Translations under genes and position numbers: made by a program
Part shown: positions 8,016-16,422 of the stretch, one piece after another
Layout: each line of letters opens with the position of its first letter
How positions within the stretch are numbered: position 1 is the first letter of the stretch
Notes under the pieces: generated by a model
Told to the model about the DNA's origin: nothing
What the model saw: the letters and a program-made list of their open reading frames with translations, nothing else
Database searches by the model: none
Source: Nocardia sp. BMG111209
GTDB taxonomy: Bacteria; Actinomycetota; Actinomycetes; Mycobacteriales; Mycobacteriaceae
Direction: 5' to 3'
Assembly (NCBI RefSeq): GCF_000381925.1
Contig: NZ_KB907307.1
Coordinates: 558,001 to 622,000 of the forward strand
Length of the DNA: 64,000 nt

Positions 8016-8423
8016 TTACGAATCCGCCGTAACCTCGGCCGCCGTCACATCCCGCTCGATCGCCTCGAAGATGCCGATGTCGGTCTTCTGCTGCCACTCG
8101 GGCAGCTGATCCCACGGCGCAATATAGCCTGGCTTCGGGTCGGGAATCCGCGCCAGAATCTGCCCGATCCAGCAGATCGCGACGAACTGCCCTTTCAACT
8201 CCGCGCTCAACCGAGCAGCGGCACCGTCCGTCACCTTGATGAAGTCAACGACCTGTCGGTAGACCGCTGCCGCACTGACTCGTTCCCAGTCGTCCGGCGT
8301 GTTCTCCCACGGCGTGATGTAGCTGTCCTTCGGCGTGCCCGGAAAATGCGTGGTGACGCCAGTGATCCAGGCCTCGCGAAAGATCTGACCGCCATGATCG
8401 TTGTCGCTCACGATGCTCCTCAT
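8016..8423 (-). CDS. Hypothetical protein with two PW-x-x-LP-like repeats
   Basis: A 135-residue cytoplasmic protein. Two similar segments can be seen: YITPWENTPDDWERVSAAAV near residue 35 and YIAPWDQLPEWQQKTDIGIF near residue 98. Each carries tyrosine, PW and an aspartate or glutamate-rich end, which faintly recalls the RyR-type repeat. It starts one base inside the stop of the upstream XRE regulator gene (TGATG), so the two are translated as a coupled pair. Proteins like this accompany XRE-TPR regulators in actinobacterial genomic islands. The function is unknown. Confidence 0.65.
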   Translation of the reverse strand: MRSIVSDNDHGGQIFREAWITGVTTHFPGTPKDSYITPWENTPDDWERVSAAAVYRQVVDFIKVTDGAAARLSAELKGQFVAICWIGQILARIPDPKPGYIAPWDQLPEWQQKTDIGIFEAIERDVTAAEVTADS

Positions 8424-9853
8424 CAGTATGCGGGTGACGTTGCAAGCCTAGTGATTTCGCGTTCCAGATGAGCCACATGTCGATCATCTGCCAGTCCGGT
8501 CAGACGTCCCCGCAACTGGTCGAGCCGTCGCCCAACGTAGCCGGAACGGGTGCGACGAGCGATGTCGACGCTGACGCCGCCGTACCAGACTGTTTGCACT
8601 GGATCGCCCCTGAGGGCGCCAGCTGCGGCGAGATCAACGAGCACACTGGCCCGACGGCGTGCGGACAGAGGTCGTTCGAGCAGAGGCATCAGGATGCGCT
8701 CGGCCGGCTCCGGTTGGCCAAGCTGAATCAGGCAGCTGGCCTCTTCCTCATCAATACGGTCGCCGGAGAAGCGCAACCAGCCGAGTGAAGGCGTTTCACC
8801 GAGTCCGGCTACCCCACGCGCCGCGTCGAATGCTCGCTGGCACTCGTCGGCTTCACCGCATCCAGCTTGTACCTGTGCCCGAACACTTTCGGCCCAGTAG
8901 CGCGTTGGAAGGGAAATATCGCCTCGACGGGCCACCTCGACGGCTTCCTCGGCGAGCGGCAAGGCGTCGTCAAAGCGGTTGTCGAAGATGCCGATGTAGG
9001 CGTGCCGCGTCAGCGCACAGGCCCAGAGGTCATAGGCCTGAGCGTCGGCAGCGAATGTTCCGGACAGCGCGTAGCAGTGAGCTGCTTCGGCCAGGTGGTT
9101 GCTGTCGAGCAAAATTTCGCCGGTCAACTGGAGGACATCGGCGATCAGCTCAAGCTGACGACTCCGGAGCTTCGCACTGTGGGAACCCCGTAACCCGTCG
9201 ACCAGGATGCTCAGGTGCTCCCGGACGGTGCCGAAGACCGCTGCCTTGGTTTCGGCTTCGCCGTAGTGCTTCCACAGCATCCGGTTGAGGGTGGCGTACT
9301 GATCGAGCACGCCCATGTCGAGCCGACCCGAGGCCGCGGTGAACTGAACTCGATCCCAGTCGATGATCACCGGCGTGATGAGCGTGGTTGTGGCGATGCT
9401 CAGCAGTCGCAACACCTCGCGCCGGTTCATCTCCGAAATCTCCATGGGGTAGGCCCCGGCCTGGGTGGCAGGGCGGCTCACCTCCACAGTAGTCGGCACG
9501 GCCGTACCAAGAGACTGGACGGTTGGGGTACGAGACGGATCATCGCTGGTCTGGACGGGTTTTGTTGTGTCCCTTCGGCGGCTCGTCTGGTGTCGCTCAC
9601 GCCAGGCAGCTTCGCCCTCGATCAAAATTTCCTCGAACCGGGCACGATCATCGGCAGTGGCCCGCTGGTCCAAGGTGGTATCGAGAATCGCTTGTGTCTG
9701 GGAACGCGGTCTGACCGAGCCGAGGCCGGTTCGCCAGTTAACTACCGTGGTGCCCTCGACACCGAGAAGCGCTGCAAAGTCACGAACAGATCGGCGCATG
9801 GCCTCTTGCAGCGCCGCCGCCTCGAATCCGCTCCACTCCCGCCCTCTGACCAT
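8423..9853 (-). CDS. XRE-type regulator with TPR-like C-terminal domain
   Basis: A 476-residue protein. The first 70 residues form an XRE-like helix-turn-helix (LQEAMRRSVRDFAALLGVEG). A linker with many T, S and P residues follows, then a long alpha-helical region from about residue 170 made of TPR-like repeats (AAHCYALSGTFAADAQAYDL, PLAEEAVEVARRGDISLPTR). This architecture is common in actinobacterial regulators that sense peptides or control development and mobile elements. The gene lies divergent to a small-gene operon starting at 10455, with a 29-base direct repeat in the space between them. It is coupled to the gene at 8016-8423. Confidence 0.82.
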   Translation of the reverse strand: MVRGREWSGFEAAALQEAMRRSVRDFAALLGVEGTTVVNWRTGLGSVRPRSQTQAILDTTLDQRATADDRARFEEILIEGEAAWRERHQTSRRRDTTKPVQTSDDPSRTPTVQSLGTAVPTTVEVSRPATQAGAYPMEISEMNRREVLRLLSIATTTLITPVIIDWDRVQFTAASGRLDMGVLDQYATLNRMLWKHYGEAETKAAVFGTVREHLSILVDGLRGSHSAKLRSRQLELIADVLQLTGEILLDSNHLAEAAHCYALSGTFAADAQAYDLWACALTRHAYIGIFDNRFDDALPLAEEAVEVARRGDISLPTRYWAESVRAQVQAGCGEADECQRAFDAARGVAGLGETPSLGWLRFSGDRIDEEEASCLIQLGQPEPAERILMPLLERPLSARRRASVLVDLAAAGALRGDPVQTVWYGGVSVDIARRTRSGYVGRRLDQLRGRLTGLADDRHVAHLEREITRLATSPAY

Positions 9854-9909
9854 TGCCCCACCTACGTTACGTTGCTTGAACTGGGGAAACCCTCACGGTA
9901 GCCACACAC

Positions 9910-9938
9910 TACCCGACCACGACGCGATCGCACCGAAA
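9910..9938 (+). repeat. 29-base direct repeat, copy 1
   Basis: Reads TACCCGACCACGACGCGATC then GCACCGAAA. It matches copy 2 at 10259-10287 at all but four positions and contains the palindrome GCGATCGC. It lies 57 bases upstream of the XRE regulator start and could be its operator. Confidence 0.65.
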
Positions 9939-10258
9939 CCTGTTGCTTAGCAAGGCTTAAGAGGTGACGACGAACGTCGCTCACTGCGAACTTCCTTGCC
10001 TTGCAACAGGATTCGTGGCTCCCGCCTCGCCGCCACTGGTACCGGCTTGGTGCTCCCTGAAGGTGACGCTGAATCTGCCACGCCGTCGCCGGTTGCCCCC
10101 AGACGGCCAAATCGGACAATTTTCCATCGAGTCCGAGAGGCGATCCTGACGGCTCATCGCTATTCGACCGGCCTCATTGGCAATTCGCGTCGTTCGGCCC
10201 ATAGCCCTCCCTCACAATTGGGCGGTTCACCTGGGAAATGGGATTGCTACCCCAACGG

Positions 10259-10287
10259 TACCCCACCATTACGCGATCGCGCCGAAA
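10259..10287 (+). repeat. 29-base direct repeat, copy 2
   Basis: Reads TACCCCACCATTACGCGATC then GCGCCGAAA, in the same orientation as copy 1 and about 350 bases away from it. It lies some 170 bases upstream of the first gene of the small-gene operon. The shared core is ACGCGATCGC followed by CCGAAA. Confidence 0.65.
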
Positions 10288-10454
10288 TTGGCCGTACGGG
10301 CACGGTTATACCGGTGCCCGGTACCAAGTCGACGTTGTTTCCCGTCATTTTGGTGGGAGCGACGCACCATCTCTAGAGAGCTGGGGGAGGTGGCGAAAGC
10401 CCTTGGTGCCGGGTGCCTTTCATCTGTTGAGGTTCAGCTTGAAAGGGACGACCG

Positions 10455-10670
10455 ATGCCATTCACGACGCCAGCGATCCACCAGTGCGTGACCCAGACTC
10501 GACAGGAAACGCATCAAGCACCTGATGAGCCCTTTGCCATCGCCCAGGCTCACGCCGTCATGCAATTCCATGTCGCCTGTCGCGCCAAACGCTGCCCGAG
10601 AAAAGCAGCGGCACTGCTGACGTTGATCGACGCCGGCCGCGTCGTGCCCTCGACGAGCAAACCGAGCTGA
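10455..10670 (+). CDS. Small conserved island protein
   Basis: A 71-residue protein with a central MQFHVACRAKRCPRKAAALL segment, two cysteines five residues apart and an ending DAGRVVP. Small proteins with this C-x4-C pattern and a short helical region recur in actinobacterial genomic islands next to XRE-TPR regulators. The start at 10455 is supported by a GAAAGGGA site. It is the first gene of a tight run of five (10455-11972). The cysteines could bind zinc, which is inference. The function is unknown. Confidence 0.65.
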   Translation: MPFTTPAIHQCVTQTRQETHQAPDEPFAIAQAHAVMQFHVACRAKRCPRKAAALLTLIDAGRVVPSTSKPS

Positions 10671-10676
10671 TCGGCC

Positions 10677-10880
10677 ATGTTGCCCCGGCCTCGTCGCCTC
10701 CGCCACCTCCACATCGAATCCGGCGCCTTGCGGCTGGATTACCAGGCCAGCGCTGAACAAGCCCAGAGCGTGGCCGATGAACTGGCACAGAGTTTTTCGG
10801 CATTGGAGCTTCAGGCGACGGTGGACGACGACGTACAGCCGAATATGCCACTGCTTCCCTGCGCCGAGCTTTGGGAATGA
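10677..10880 (+). CDS. Small hypothetical protein
   Basis: A 67-residue protein starting six bases after the previous stop, in the same operon. It has an amphipathic helix near residues 24-42 ([20 protein letters not shown]) and a hydrophobic ending. The start codon context is weak and translation may be coupled to the preceding gene. No family is recognised. Its place in an ordered run of small genes, more than its sequence, supports it as real. Confidence 0.5.
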   Translation: MLPRPRRLRHLHIESGALRLDYQASAEQAQSVADELAQSFSALELQATVDDDVQPNMPLLPCAELWE

Positions 10881-10937
10881 CTCTCCTCCTCTCGCTTTCA
10901 ACATTTTTCGTCTCTTTGCTGAACGGATGTGACCGCT

Positions 10938-11510
10938 ATGCCAGACGACCGCTCCACTTTTACCTTTTACGGGCTTACCCCGGACAAGCCTTTGGCGATG
11001 ACGCTGCCACCAGTGGAAGCGACGCCGGATATGCCACTGCCGGACGCTGGCCCTTTCCTGCGTGTCTGCGCGGGAGCGGAACAACCGACCACGGTCATGA
11101 TGCGGATTGCCGTGCAGCTGGTGGGTATTTGGCGACACACCCACGAACGGCGGCCAACTGGTGAGGACGAACTGACCCAGCTGAACGAACAGCTCAATCT
11201 GGCCATATGGCTGATCGACCGGGAGGCTGGCGGGCACACGAAAAATATTGCTGTCCAGTCGGATACGCCACTGTCGCCATCGTCGTACGGTCAGTGGGTT
11301 GCCTGGTTGGTCTGGAAATATGTGCTTTACGCGTTGCGCCAGGACGGCGCTGAGCAGCATGAGCGTGATGCGGCTGAACTGCTGAGGTGCGCCGAGTCGT
11401 TCGATGAACTGGCGGAAGCAGCGTGGCAGGGACGTCTCCGGTTGCCGGAAGAAGCAACCGATGTGTTTCCCCCGACGTCGGTGATGCCGCCAGCGGGAAG
11501 ATCGTCGTGA
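10938..11510 (+). CDS. DUF4254-family protein
   Basis: A 190-residue protein of the DUF4254 type. The hallmark is LNEQLNLAIWLIDREAGG, followed by SYGQWVAWLVWKYVLYALR near residue 125. Proteins with this domain are mostly helical. Their role is not established, although they are frequent in actinobacterial islands and near sugar-modifying genes. I start at the ATG at 10938; a GTG at 10929 is in frame but its purine-rich site would be too close. The stop overlaps the next start (TGATG at 11508-11512), so translation is coupled downstream. Confidence 0.75.
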   Translation: MPDDRSTFTFYGLTPDKPLAMTLPPVEATPDMPLPDAGPFLRVCAGAEQPTTVMMRIAVQLVGIWRHTHERRPTGEDELTQLNEQLNLAIWLIDREAGGHTKNIAVQSDTPLSPSSYGQWVAWLVWKYVLYALRQDGAEQHERDAAELLRCAESFDELAEAAWQGRLRLPEEATDVFPPTSVMPPAGRSS

Positions 11511-11710
11511 TGGCCTCGGACTCGTTGCCGGACAGAACATTCGTCCACGCGGATGGCAAGCTCGCCGAGTTCATGTGCCAGGTGTCCCTGATGGAGCTGA
11601 CTCCCGAACGTGCTCGCCAGCTCCGGCACATCCACCGGTTTCACCATCCGGATGAGTGCGTGGTGCACCTGGAGGCGGCGTATCTCTTGCTGATCGAGGG
11701 CAGGTGGTGA
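11510..11710 (+). CDS. Small hypothetical protein of the DUF4254 operon
   Basis: A 66-residue protein whose ATG overlaps the preceding stop. It reads FVHADGKLAEFMCQVSLMEL and HIHRFHHPDECVVHLEAAYL, so it is rich in histidine with two cysteines (C28 and C52 by eye). A metal-binding role is conceivable but not shown. Codon use matches its neighbours. Similar short proteins follow DUF4254 genes in related islands, as far as I recall. Confidence 0.6.
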   Translation: MASDSLPDRTFVHADGKLAEFMCQVSLMELTPERARQLRHIHRFHHPDECVVHLEAAYLLLIEGRW

Positions 11711-11711
11711 G

Positions 11712-11972
11712 GTGACGGCGGCGCTTGTCTGGATCCTCTGGCCTGCCTCGATACTTTTCACGGCAGTGCTGAGCTACCGGCTCGGAGACCACCGCGGTTC
11801 GACCGATGCTCCTGGGCGGCACAGAGCGGACAGGTTGCCGCATCAGGATCCGTGGGATGAGGAACCCGGGAGCGAGGAGGCCGCCTCAACGGAGTCCTCC
11901 ATGCCGCAAAGGCCGGCGCGGTGGTGGAGCGATGAGGATGACACGGTGGAGCTGCCGAGGGTTGAACAGTGA
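11712..11972 (+). CDS. Small single-pass membrane protein
   Basis: An 86-residue protein starting with GTG at 11712, one base after the preceding stop. The N-terminus forms one hydrophobic segment (ALVWILWPASILFTAVLSY). The rest is hydrophilic and acidic, ending WWSDEDDTVELPRVEQ. It is therefore likely anchored in the membrane with a cytoplasmic tail. It is the last clear gene of the operon before the attachment-site remnant. No family is recognised. Confidence 0.6.
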   Translation: MTAALVWILWPASILFTAVLSYRLGDHRGSTDAPGRHRADRLPHQDPWDEEPGSEEAASTESSMPQRPARWWSDEDDTVELPRVEQ

Positions 11973-12117
11973 TCTGGAACTTTCAAACGATGGTAGCAAT
12001 CCTCAAAGACAGAGTATTCAAAGTACTCAGCCGAACCTGGCGCGACGCAAAACTATCGACCCGAGGTCGAGGGTGGTCCCAAAGTGGTCCCAAATCTCAG
12101 GGTGGTCGAATAACAGC

Positions 12118-12151
12118 AAACCCCTTCCGACCCAGGTCGGAAGGGGTTTTT
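12118..12151. terminator. Rho-independent terminator beside the tRNA-Pro fragment
   Basis: A twelve-base perfect stem, CCCCTTCCGACC (12121-12132) and GGTCGGAAGGGG (12135-12146), has AAA on the left and TTTTT on the right, so it works in both directions. It sits four bases downstream of the minus-strand tRNA-Pro 3' end, where a tRNA terminator is expected. Confidence 0.8.
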
Positions 12152-12155
12152 CTGT

Positions 12156-12192
12156 GTCGGGCTGACAGGATTCGAACCTGCGACCCCTTGAC
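12156..12192 (-). other. tRNA-Pro 3'-end fragment, attachment-site scar
   Basis: Read on the minus strand, this is the 3' part of a proline tRNA. It begins GTCAAGGGGTCGCAGGTTCG and continues to the acceptor strand CAGCCCG with discriminator A. The T-arm (GCAGG, TTCGAAT, CCTGT) folds correctly. The 5' half, D-arm and anticodon are absent from the adjoining sequence, so this is not a gene. Tyrosine integrases of actinobacterial elements such as pSAM2 use tRNA-Pro genes and leave such copies, making this a probable att site and the right edge of the island. Confidence 0.75.
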
Positions 12193-12484
12193 GGCGGAGC
12201 AAATTCCGATCTTGTGCCCCGACAGTTCCCATTGCTGCCTGTACCTGCAATTTATGACGAACCGCCGCGCTCAACACTTCCCGTAGCAACCGGTCGATTC
12301 CCACTCAAACCGTGTACAAACCGTGTGCACGGAGCAAGTTTTCCGGCCGGGAGCTCGACCGTAGTCGGCCAGCGGTTCGAGCCTTGGTAGTTACCTATTG
12401 GCGAATACAATTGACCATGGGCGCGATCATTTCAGTGACTCTAATACTCCAGCGCGACTTCGTGATCGATGCTGGTTGATGAGG

Positions 12485-13402
12485 TCATGTGGTGGGTCGG
12501 CCGCAGCATTTCTTGTATTTGGTGGTGGATCCGCACCAGCATGGCGTGTTTCGTGGTGGTGGCCAGCTGATGGCATGGCCTTCGGCGATGATCTCGTTGA
12601 TGCAGGCCAGACGGGTGTCGGAGTCGGTGGGGTCGCTGCCGGTGCGGGTGGTGTAGTCGAGGAGCTTGGCGACGGTGAGGGGCACCATGGTGATACGGGG
12701 GACGCCGGAGTCGGCCAGATCGCGGTTGGCTTTCTCCCGTTCGGCGATGGTGGCGTCGGCGTCAATAGTTTCGACCAGCTGCGGCCAGGTTTCGTGCGCG
12801 CTGGGAATTTCCGGGCGGGGCCAGAACAGCACCCGCATTTCACGCGGTGGCATGGGTGGGGTTGCCGTGCGGGTGAATTCGTCGGCGGCCTCGGCCAGGG
12901 AAGCGACCGAGTCATCGAGGTCGTCGGAGGGTATTTCCAGCGCTCGGCGGACGCGGCGGCGGCCGGCCAGGACGTGATTGGCGTAGCAGAGAAAGCCTAG
13001 TTCGGTGTCGCGTTCGGCCATCTCGTCGTCTGACAGCCGCGAGGTGGCTATGTTGAACCACGTCAGCGCCTGCTGTAGGTCACCGCGTTCTTCCAGCAGT
13101 TCGGCGGCCATGTGATACGGGGCAGCGGAGTCGATCCGGTCTTGTCGCAGCGCGTCCAGCTGGGCGTTCGCGTCGGCATCGCGGTCGAGGTCGAACAGGA
13201 TTTCCGCCAGCGTGACCCGGGCGTTGCCGCCGTCCTCACCACCCAGATCGATCCCTTGGCGCAGCAGGTCGATGGCGCGGTCGTGGTCTGCGGCGTGCCA
13301 CCATTGCACGGCGGCTTCGAGCAGGATTTCACCGCGCTGGTCGGGGTAGCGGTCAAGATCGGCTTCCAGTTCGGCAGCCAGCGTCGCCGGTCGAGTGGTC
13401 AC
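12485..13402 (-). CDS. SEC-C motif protein with TPR-like repeats
   Basis: A 305-residue protein ending in a SEC-C zinc motif (PCWCGSTTKYKKCCG), preceded by a helical region with TPR-like repeats (AVQWWHAADHDRAIDLLRQG near residue 30). SEC-C domains bind zinc and occur in SecA and many stand-alone proteins of uncertain role. The GTG at 13402 is the likely start. The frame continues upstream but overlaps the IS701 remnant and loses codon bias. The start overlaps the stop of the IS701 ORF by four bases, which probably reflects the insertion point rather than coupling. Confidence 0.8.
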   Translation of the reverse strand: MTTRPATLAAELEADLDRYPDQRGEILLEAAVQWWHAADHDRAIDLLRQGIDLGGEDGGNARVTLAEILFDLDRDADANAQLDALRQDRIDSAAPYHMAAELLEERGDLQQALTWFNIATSRLSDDEMAERDTELGFLCYANHVLAGRRRVRRALEIPSDDLDDSVASLAEAADEFTRTATPPMPPREMRVLFWPRPEIPSAHETWPQLVETIDADATIAEREKANRDLADSGVPRITMVPLTVAKLLDYTTRTGSDPTDSDTRLACINEIIAEGHAISWPPPRNTPCWCGSTTKYKKCCGRPTT

Positions 13403-14514
13403 CCGGGCACTGTAGTTGCCGCGCCGCGCCGGCGGTAGTGACAGACCCGGGCCCGATGCTGACGCCGGCGCCGCCAGTTCGACCAGTGCAGTCGGTCGAT
13501 CATCACGCGAGCGGGCGTCACCACCAACACCGTGAACAAGTGACGGATCTCGTTGCGGGTGAAGGGGATCCGATCCGTTGGTGCAGGGCTGAGGGCATGC
13601 TCGGCGGCGACGACGGTAAGGAAGGCGTGGGCGAGCATAGCCAGCAGCGTCCAGCGGTGCCAGGACCGCCACCCCCGCACCTGGTGCTGGTCCAGCCCGG
13701 TCAGCGTCTTGGCGGTCTGGAAATTCTCCTCCGTCGACCACCGACGTCCGGCCACTTTCACCAACCGGGCCAAGGCGACCGGTTGCGGGTTCCAGCAGCG
13801 GTAATAGGCCAGTTCCCCGGTGCGCTGGTTGCGGCGGATCATCAGCCACCGGCACCCGGGCACGGCGTCGTCGTTATCGGTTCCGATCTCGATCCAGGCC
13901 CAGTCGTAGACGCGGGGCCCTTTGGCACCGTCACCAGCCGACAGCGACTGCCAGGCCCGCTTCGGCAGTGCACGAGCAAGGACGTCAGCGCGGACACGGC
14001 CGGTCGCGGTCGTGACGCGATGGTCACAGGAGACAGCGAAAACATAACCAGTGCCGCGGAATTCGAGCTCACCACGCAGTCTCGGATCACCACCGTAAAC
14101 CTCATCCCCGGTCACCCACGGTGCGGGGACACCGGCATCGAGAGCACCGATGATCAATCGTTTCGCCAGGGCAGGCTTGGTCGCGAACCGCACATCGGCC
14201 GGCACCCCGGCCTGCGTGCAGCGGTCCGGGTCACTCGTCCACGACTTCGGCAAATACAAGGCGCGGTCGATGAACGCGTGCCCGGCACGAGTGGCGTAGG
14301 TGAGATAGACAGCGACCTGGCTGTTTTCGATCCTGCCGGCCGTACCGGTGTACTGGCGCTGCACCCCGACAGTGTGCACACCCTTCTTGAGATCGCCTGT
14401 CTCGTCCACCACGAGCGTCGCATCAGTGTCGCCCAGATGCTCGATCACATAGTCGCGCAGGTCATCTCGTAGACCGTCCTCATCCACTACAGCCGCCGAC
14501 AGTAGATGCTGCAT
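13399..14514 (-). pseudogene. IS701-family transposase, 5'-truncated
   Basis: A 371-residue DDE transposase remnant. Recognisable parts include ATLVVDETGDLKKGVHTVGV, PWVTGDEVYGGDPRLR and RRWSTEENFQTAKTLTGLDQ, which carry the catalytic acids of IS701 elements. The usual N-terminal 60-80 residues are missing. Upstream the frame meets a stop eight codons before the first methionine (MQHLLSAAVV), and no transposase-like sequence follows in other frames. No terminal repeats were found. It is most likely dead. Confidence 0.8.
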
Positions 14515-14827
14515 CCGACCCGGGGCGGTTCAGTCCCGCCGCCACCACGTCCGGCGAAATTCGGACATTGTCCTCGCTGCCGACGACGGCCTCCAGCACC
14601 GGCCAACCCGGCCACAACAGCGCGCACGAGCCGACAGCCCAGCGTGACGCCATCCAGCCCGCTACGACACTGCCCGATCGGGATCGGTTGCGCCGCAGCC
14701 ATTCCGGCGGTCCCGCGTGGGTATCCCCGGTGATTACGTCGCGGATGCACGGGTAGTACGTCGGCGTGAAGCGGGACCCATCGCAACCCGTTCCATGACC
14801 GAAAACCCAACCGTCCGAGGAGGATTC
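14515..14827. other. Remnant sequence between IS701 and the KGG gene
   Basis: A minus-strand open frame here has decent codon bias, with stretches such as TYYPCIRDVITGDTHAGP and VVGSEDNVRISPDVVAAGLN. It has no start, no recognised family and runs out of frame into the IS701 remnant. It may be the end of a lost host gene. The ribosome site of the next gene (AGGAGG) closes the stretch. Confidence 0.3.
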
Positions 14828-15031
14828 ATGACGGCAGATCCGAACAATCCAGGCCAGTTCGGCAACCGCAGCGACACCGAGGAACAGGCCAGCCGCGGTG
14901 GTCACGCCAGCACCGGCAGCTTCGGCGAGAAGAACGCCGCCGACCCCCACGAAGCCGGCCGCAAGGGCGCCGAAGCGCAACCGACCGAGGCGAAGGCCGA
15001 AGGCGGCCAGCACAGCCACGGCGGCCACTGA
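14828..15031 (+). CDS. KGG-type hydrophilic stress protein
   Basis: A 67-residue glycine-rich, fully hydrophilic protein (NPGQFGNRSDTEEQASRGG, then DPHEAGRKGAEAQP). It belongs with the small GsiB/KGG-repeat-like stress proteins, which are induced by general stress and desiccation in many bacteria. The ATG at 14828 is chosen over an upstream in-frame one at 14795 because a perfect AGGAGG lies five bases before it. It stands alone. Its presence fits the other general-stress genes of this window. Confidence 0.75.
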   Translation: MTADPNNPGQFGNRSDTEEQASRGGHASTGSFGEKNAADPHEAGRKGAEAQPTEAKAEGGQHSHGGH

Positions 15032-15299
15032 GTACGCGAACCCCGCGTTCCGGGCGGCTGGTCGCCGCCCGGAACAGCCGCGTTACCGGTTCGGCACCCG
15101 GCCCGTTAACCGCAAAAAGCGCGCACTCAGTCGGCGTGGTGTCCGCCGGCGAAGGACACAAGATCGTCGCGGCTGGTGTGTGGTCGGGTTTCGGTGCCAT
15201 CCTGGGGATGCCGGTCGAGTAGCCGACGTCTCGCAGGGCCGGACAACGAGGTCCGGCCCGTGCCGCAGGTCAGACCATGCTCCTGCCCGCCATCGCTGC

Positions 15300-16001
15300 C
15301 TACATGTGGCCGGTGGTCGCCTGGCCGTCGTGGTGGAGATGGGCGGTGAGCAGCAGGTGGTCGAACTGGCTGCGGCTGGCCGCGGTGCCCGAGGGCAGGG
15401 TGTGGAGTTCGGCGAGGAGGTGGCCGGCCAGGTCCCGCAGTTTCATGTTCGTCTCCTGCGATCGCCAGCGCAGGACGTCGAAGGCACGGTCGGAGTCGAT
15501 GCGGTACACGTACATCAGGATTCCCTTGACCTGCTCGATCACCGCGCGGGCCTCGACCACCTCCGGCAGCGTGTCGGTCAGGGTCTCACGCCGCTGCTCG
15601 GCGAGGGTGTCGGTGACGTCGATGTAGTAGCCTGCGGTCCCCACCAGCGTGCCGGTGTCGTCGAGGATCCGGTCCGCCACCACGATCACGTGATGCACGA
15701 CGCCGGTGGTGTCGAGGAACCGGTGCCGGGAGGAGAACGGTTCGCCGGTGTCCAGGGACCGGGCGATGGTCTCGGCGACCTGGGCCCGGTCGTCGGGATG
15801 CTTGTGCGCCAGCAGCAACTCCGTGGTCGGTTCCACGGCATCGGGCTGGTAGCCGTGCATGCGGGCGACCTCGTCGGACCATTCCCAGCGTTGCTCGTCG
15901 AACCAGAAGCTGAAACTGCCCACCGCCTGCGGGCGGCCCGCCGCGATGATCTCTGCGGCCCGGCCCGGAATCGCACCGGTGGAATCTTGCGTGTCCGTCA
16001 C
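15300..16001 (-). CDS. PAS-ANTAR RNA-binding regulator
   Basis: A 233-residue protein. The N-terminal half is a PAS domain of the PAS_3 type (FWFDEQRWEWSDEVARMHGY, then PFSSRHRFLDTTGVVHHV). The C-terminal half is an ANTAR domain (EVVEARAVIEQVKGILMYVY, ending in a helix with AFDVLRWRSQETNMKLRDLA). ANTAR domains bind paired RNA hairpins and prevent transcription termination, with the PAS domain as sensor. The GTG at 16001 avoids a non-biased extension. A truncated relative of the PAS half is found at 55919-56233. No target hairpin was identified. Confidence 0.88.
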   Translation of the reverse strand: MTDTQDSTGAIPGRAAEIIAAGRPQAVGSFSFWFDEQRWEWSDEVARMHGYQPDAVEPTTELLLAHKHPDDRAQVAETIARSLDTGEPFSSRHRFLDTTGVVHHVIVVADRILDDTGTLVGTAGYYIDVTDTLAEQRRETLTDTLPEVVEARAVIEQVKGILMYVYRIDSDRAFDVLRWRSQETNMKLRDLAGHLLAELHTLPSGTAASRSQFDHLLLTAHLHHDGQATTGHM

Positions 16002-16422
16002 GCACCCATTATCGGACACCCACACGTCGCACCTCCGCCACCACCCAACCTGCGGCACGGTGGAGATCGATCGTGCCACAGCACAGTTCCGGAGAAAGTC
16101 GACGCGGCCGCCGCTGTCGCGCAGGGGTCAACGGGGTTGAAACTATGCTGTATGGCTATTCGGTCGTCGCCGGGCAGGTTAAGAAAGCAGCCTGCCCGGT
16201 CTGTCCTGCCCCGAGCGGATCGGGGGTACCGGGCTTTCGGCCGGTCAGGCCGATTGCGGCAGCGGTACGTCCAGGGCCTGGCTGCGCAGCGTGGTCAGCA
16301 GCCGGGAAACCTTGGATCTCAGGGATACCCGGACGGGCCGCGATCTCGGTGCCGATCCTGGCATTCTGGACAGGTCTGGCAGGCATCACCGGACCGGGCG
16401 GTTCGGTGGAGGTACCAAGACG
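16002..16422. other. Intergenic stretch with a hairpin and a gene-tail remnant
   Basis: No complete gene is supported. On the minus strand, a frame ending about 16253 encodes a plausible C-terminal tail (RSKVSRLLTTLRSQALDVPL) whose upstream part cannot be followed, suggesting a decayed gene. A strong hairpin sits at 16170-16199. Confidence 0.35.
16170..16199. repeat. Nine-base inverted repeat
   Basis: CCGGGCAGG (16170-16178) and CCTGCCCGG (16191-16199) are perfectly complementary and flank a 12-base AT-richer loop. There is no T-run, so it may be an old terminator or a protein-binding site rather than an active terminator. Confidence 0.5.

Larger units (their letters stand above)
9854..10454. 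promoter_or_regulatory. Divergent control region of the XRE regulator and DUF4254 operon
   Basis: No gene is supported here; short open frames on both strands lack codon bias and sites. The region holds two copies of a 29-base repeat (9910-9938 and 10259-10287) and an AT-richer stretch near 9940-9965. A GAAAGGGA ribosome site at about 10440-10447 leads into the first plus-strand gene. Promoters for both directions must lie here. Confidence 0.5.

Noticed and set aside
10434..11540. A 368-residue minus-strand frame
   Set aside because: Antisense to the small-gene and DUF4254 operon, whose starts and overlaps are consistent; the minus-strand frame has no motif.
12156..12260. A complete tRNA gene
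   Set aside because: Only the T-arm and 3' acceptor strand are present; no D-arm or anticodon arm can be folded from the sequence to the right.
11969..12286. A short plus-strand frame reading RIRTCDPL
   Set aside because: The peptide comes from translating the tRNA-Pro fragment antisense, a well-known false protein. The region is an attachment scar.
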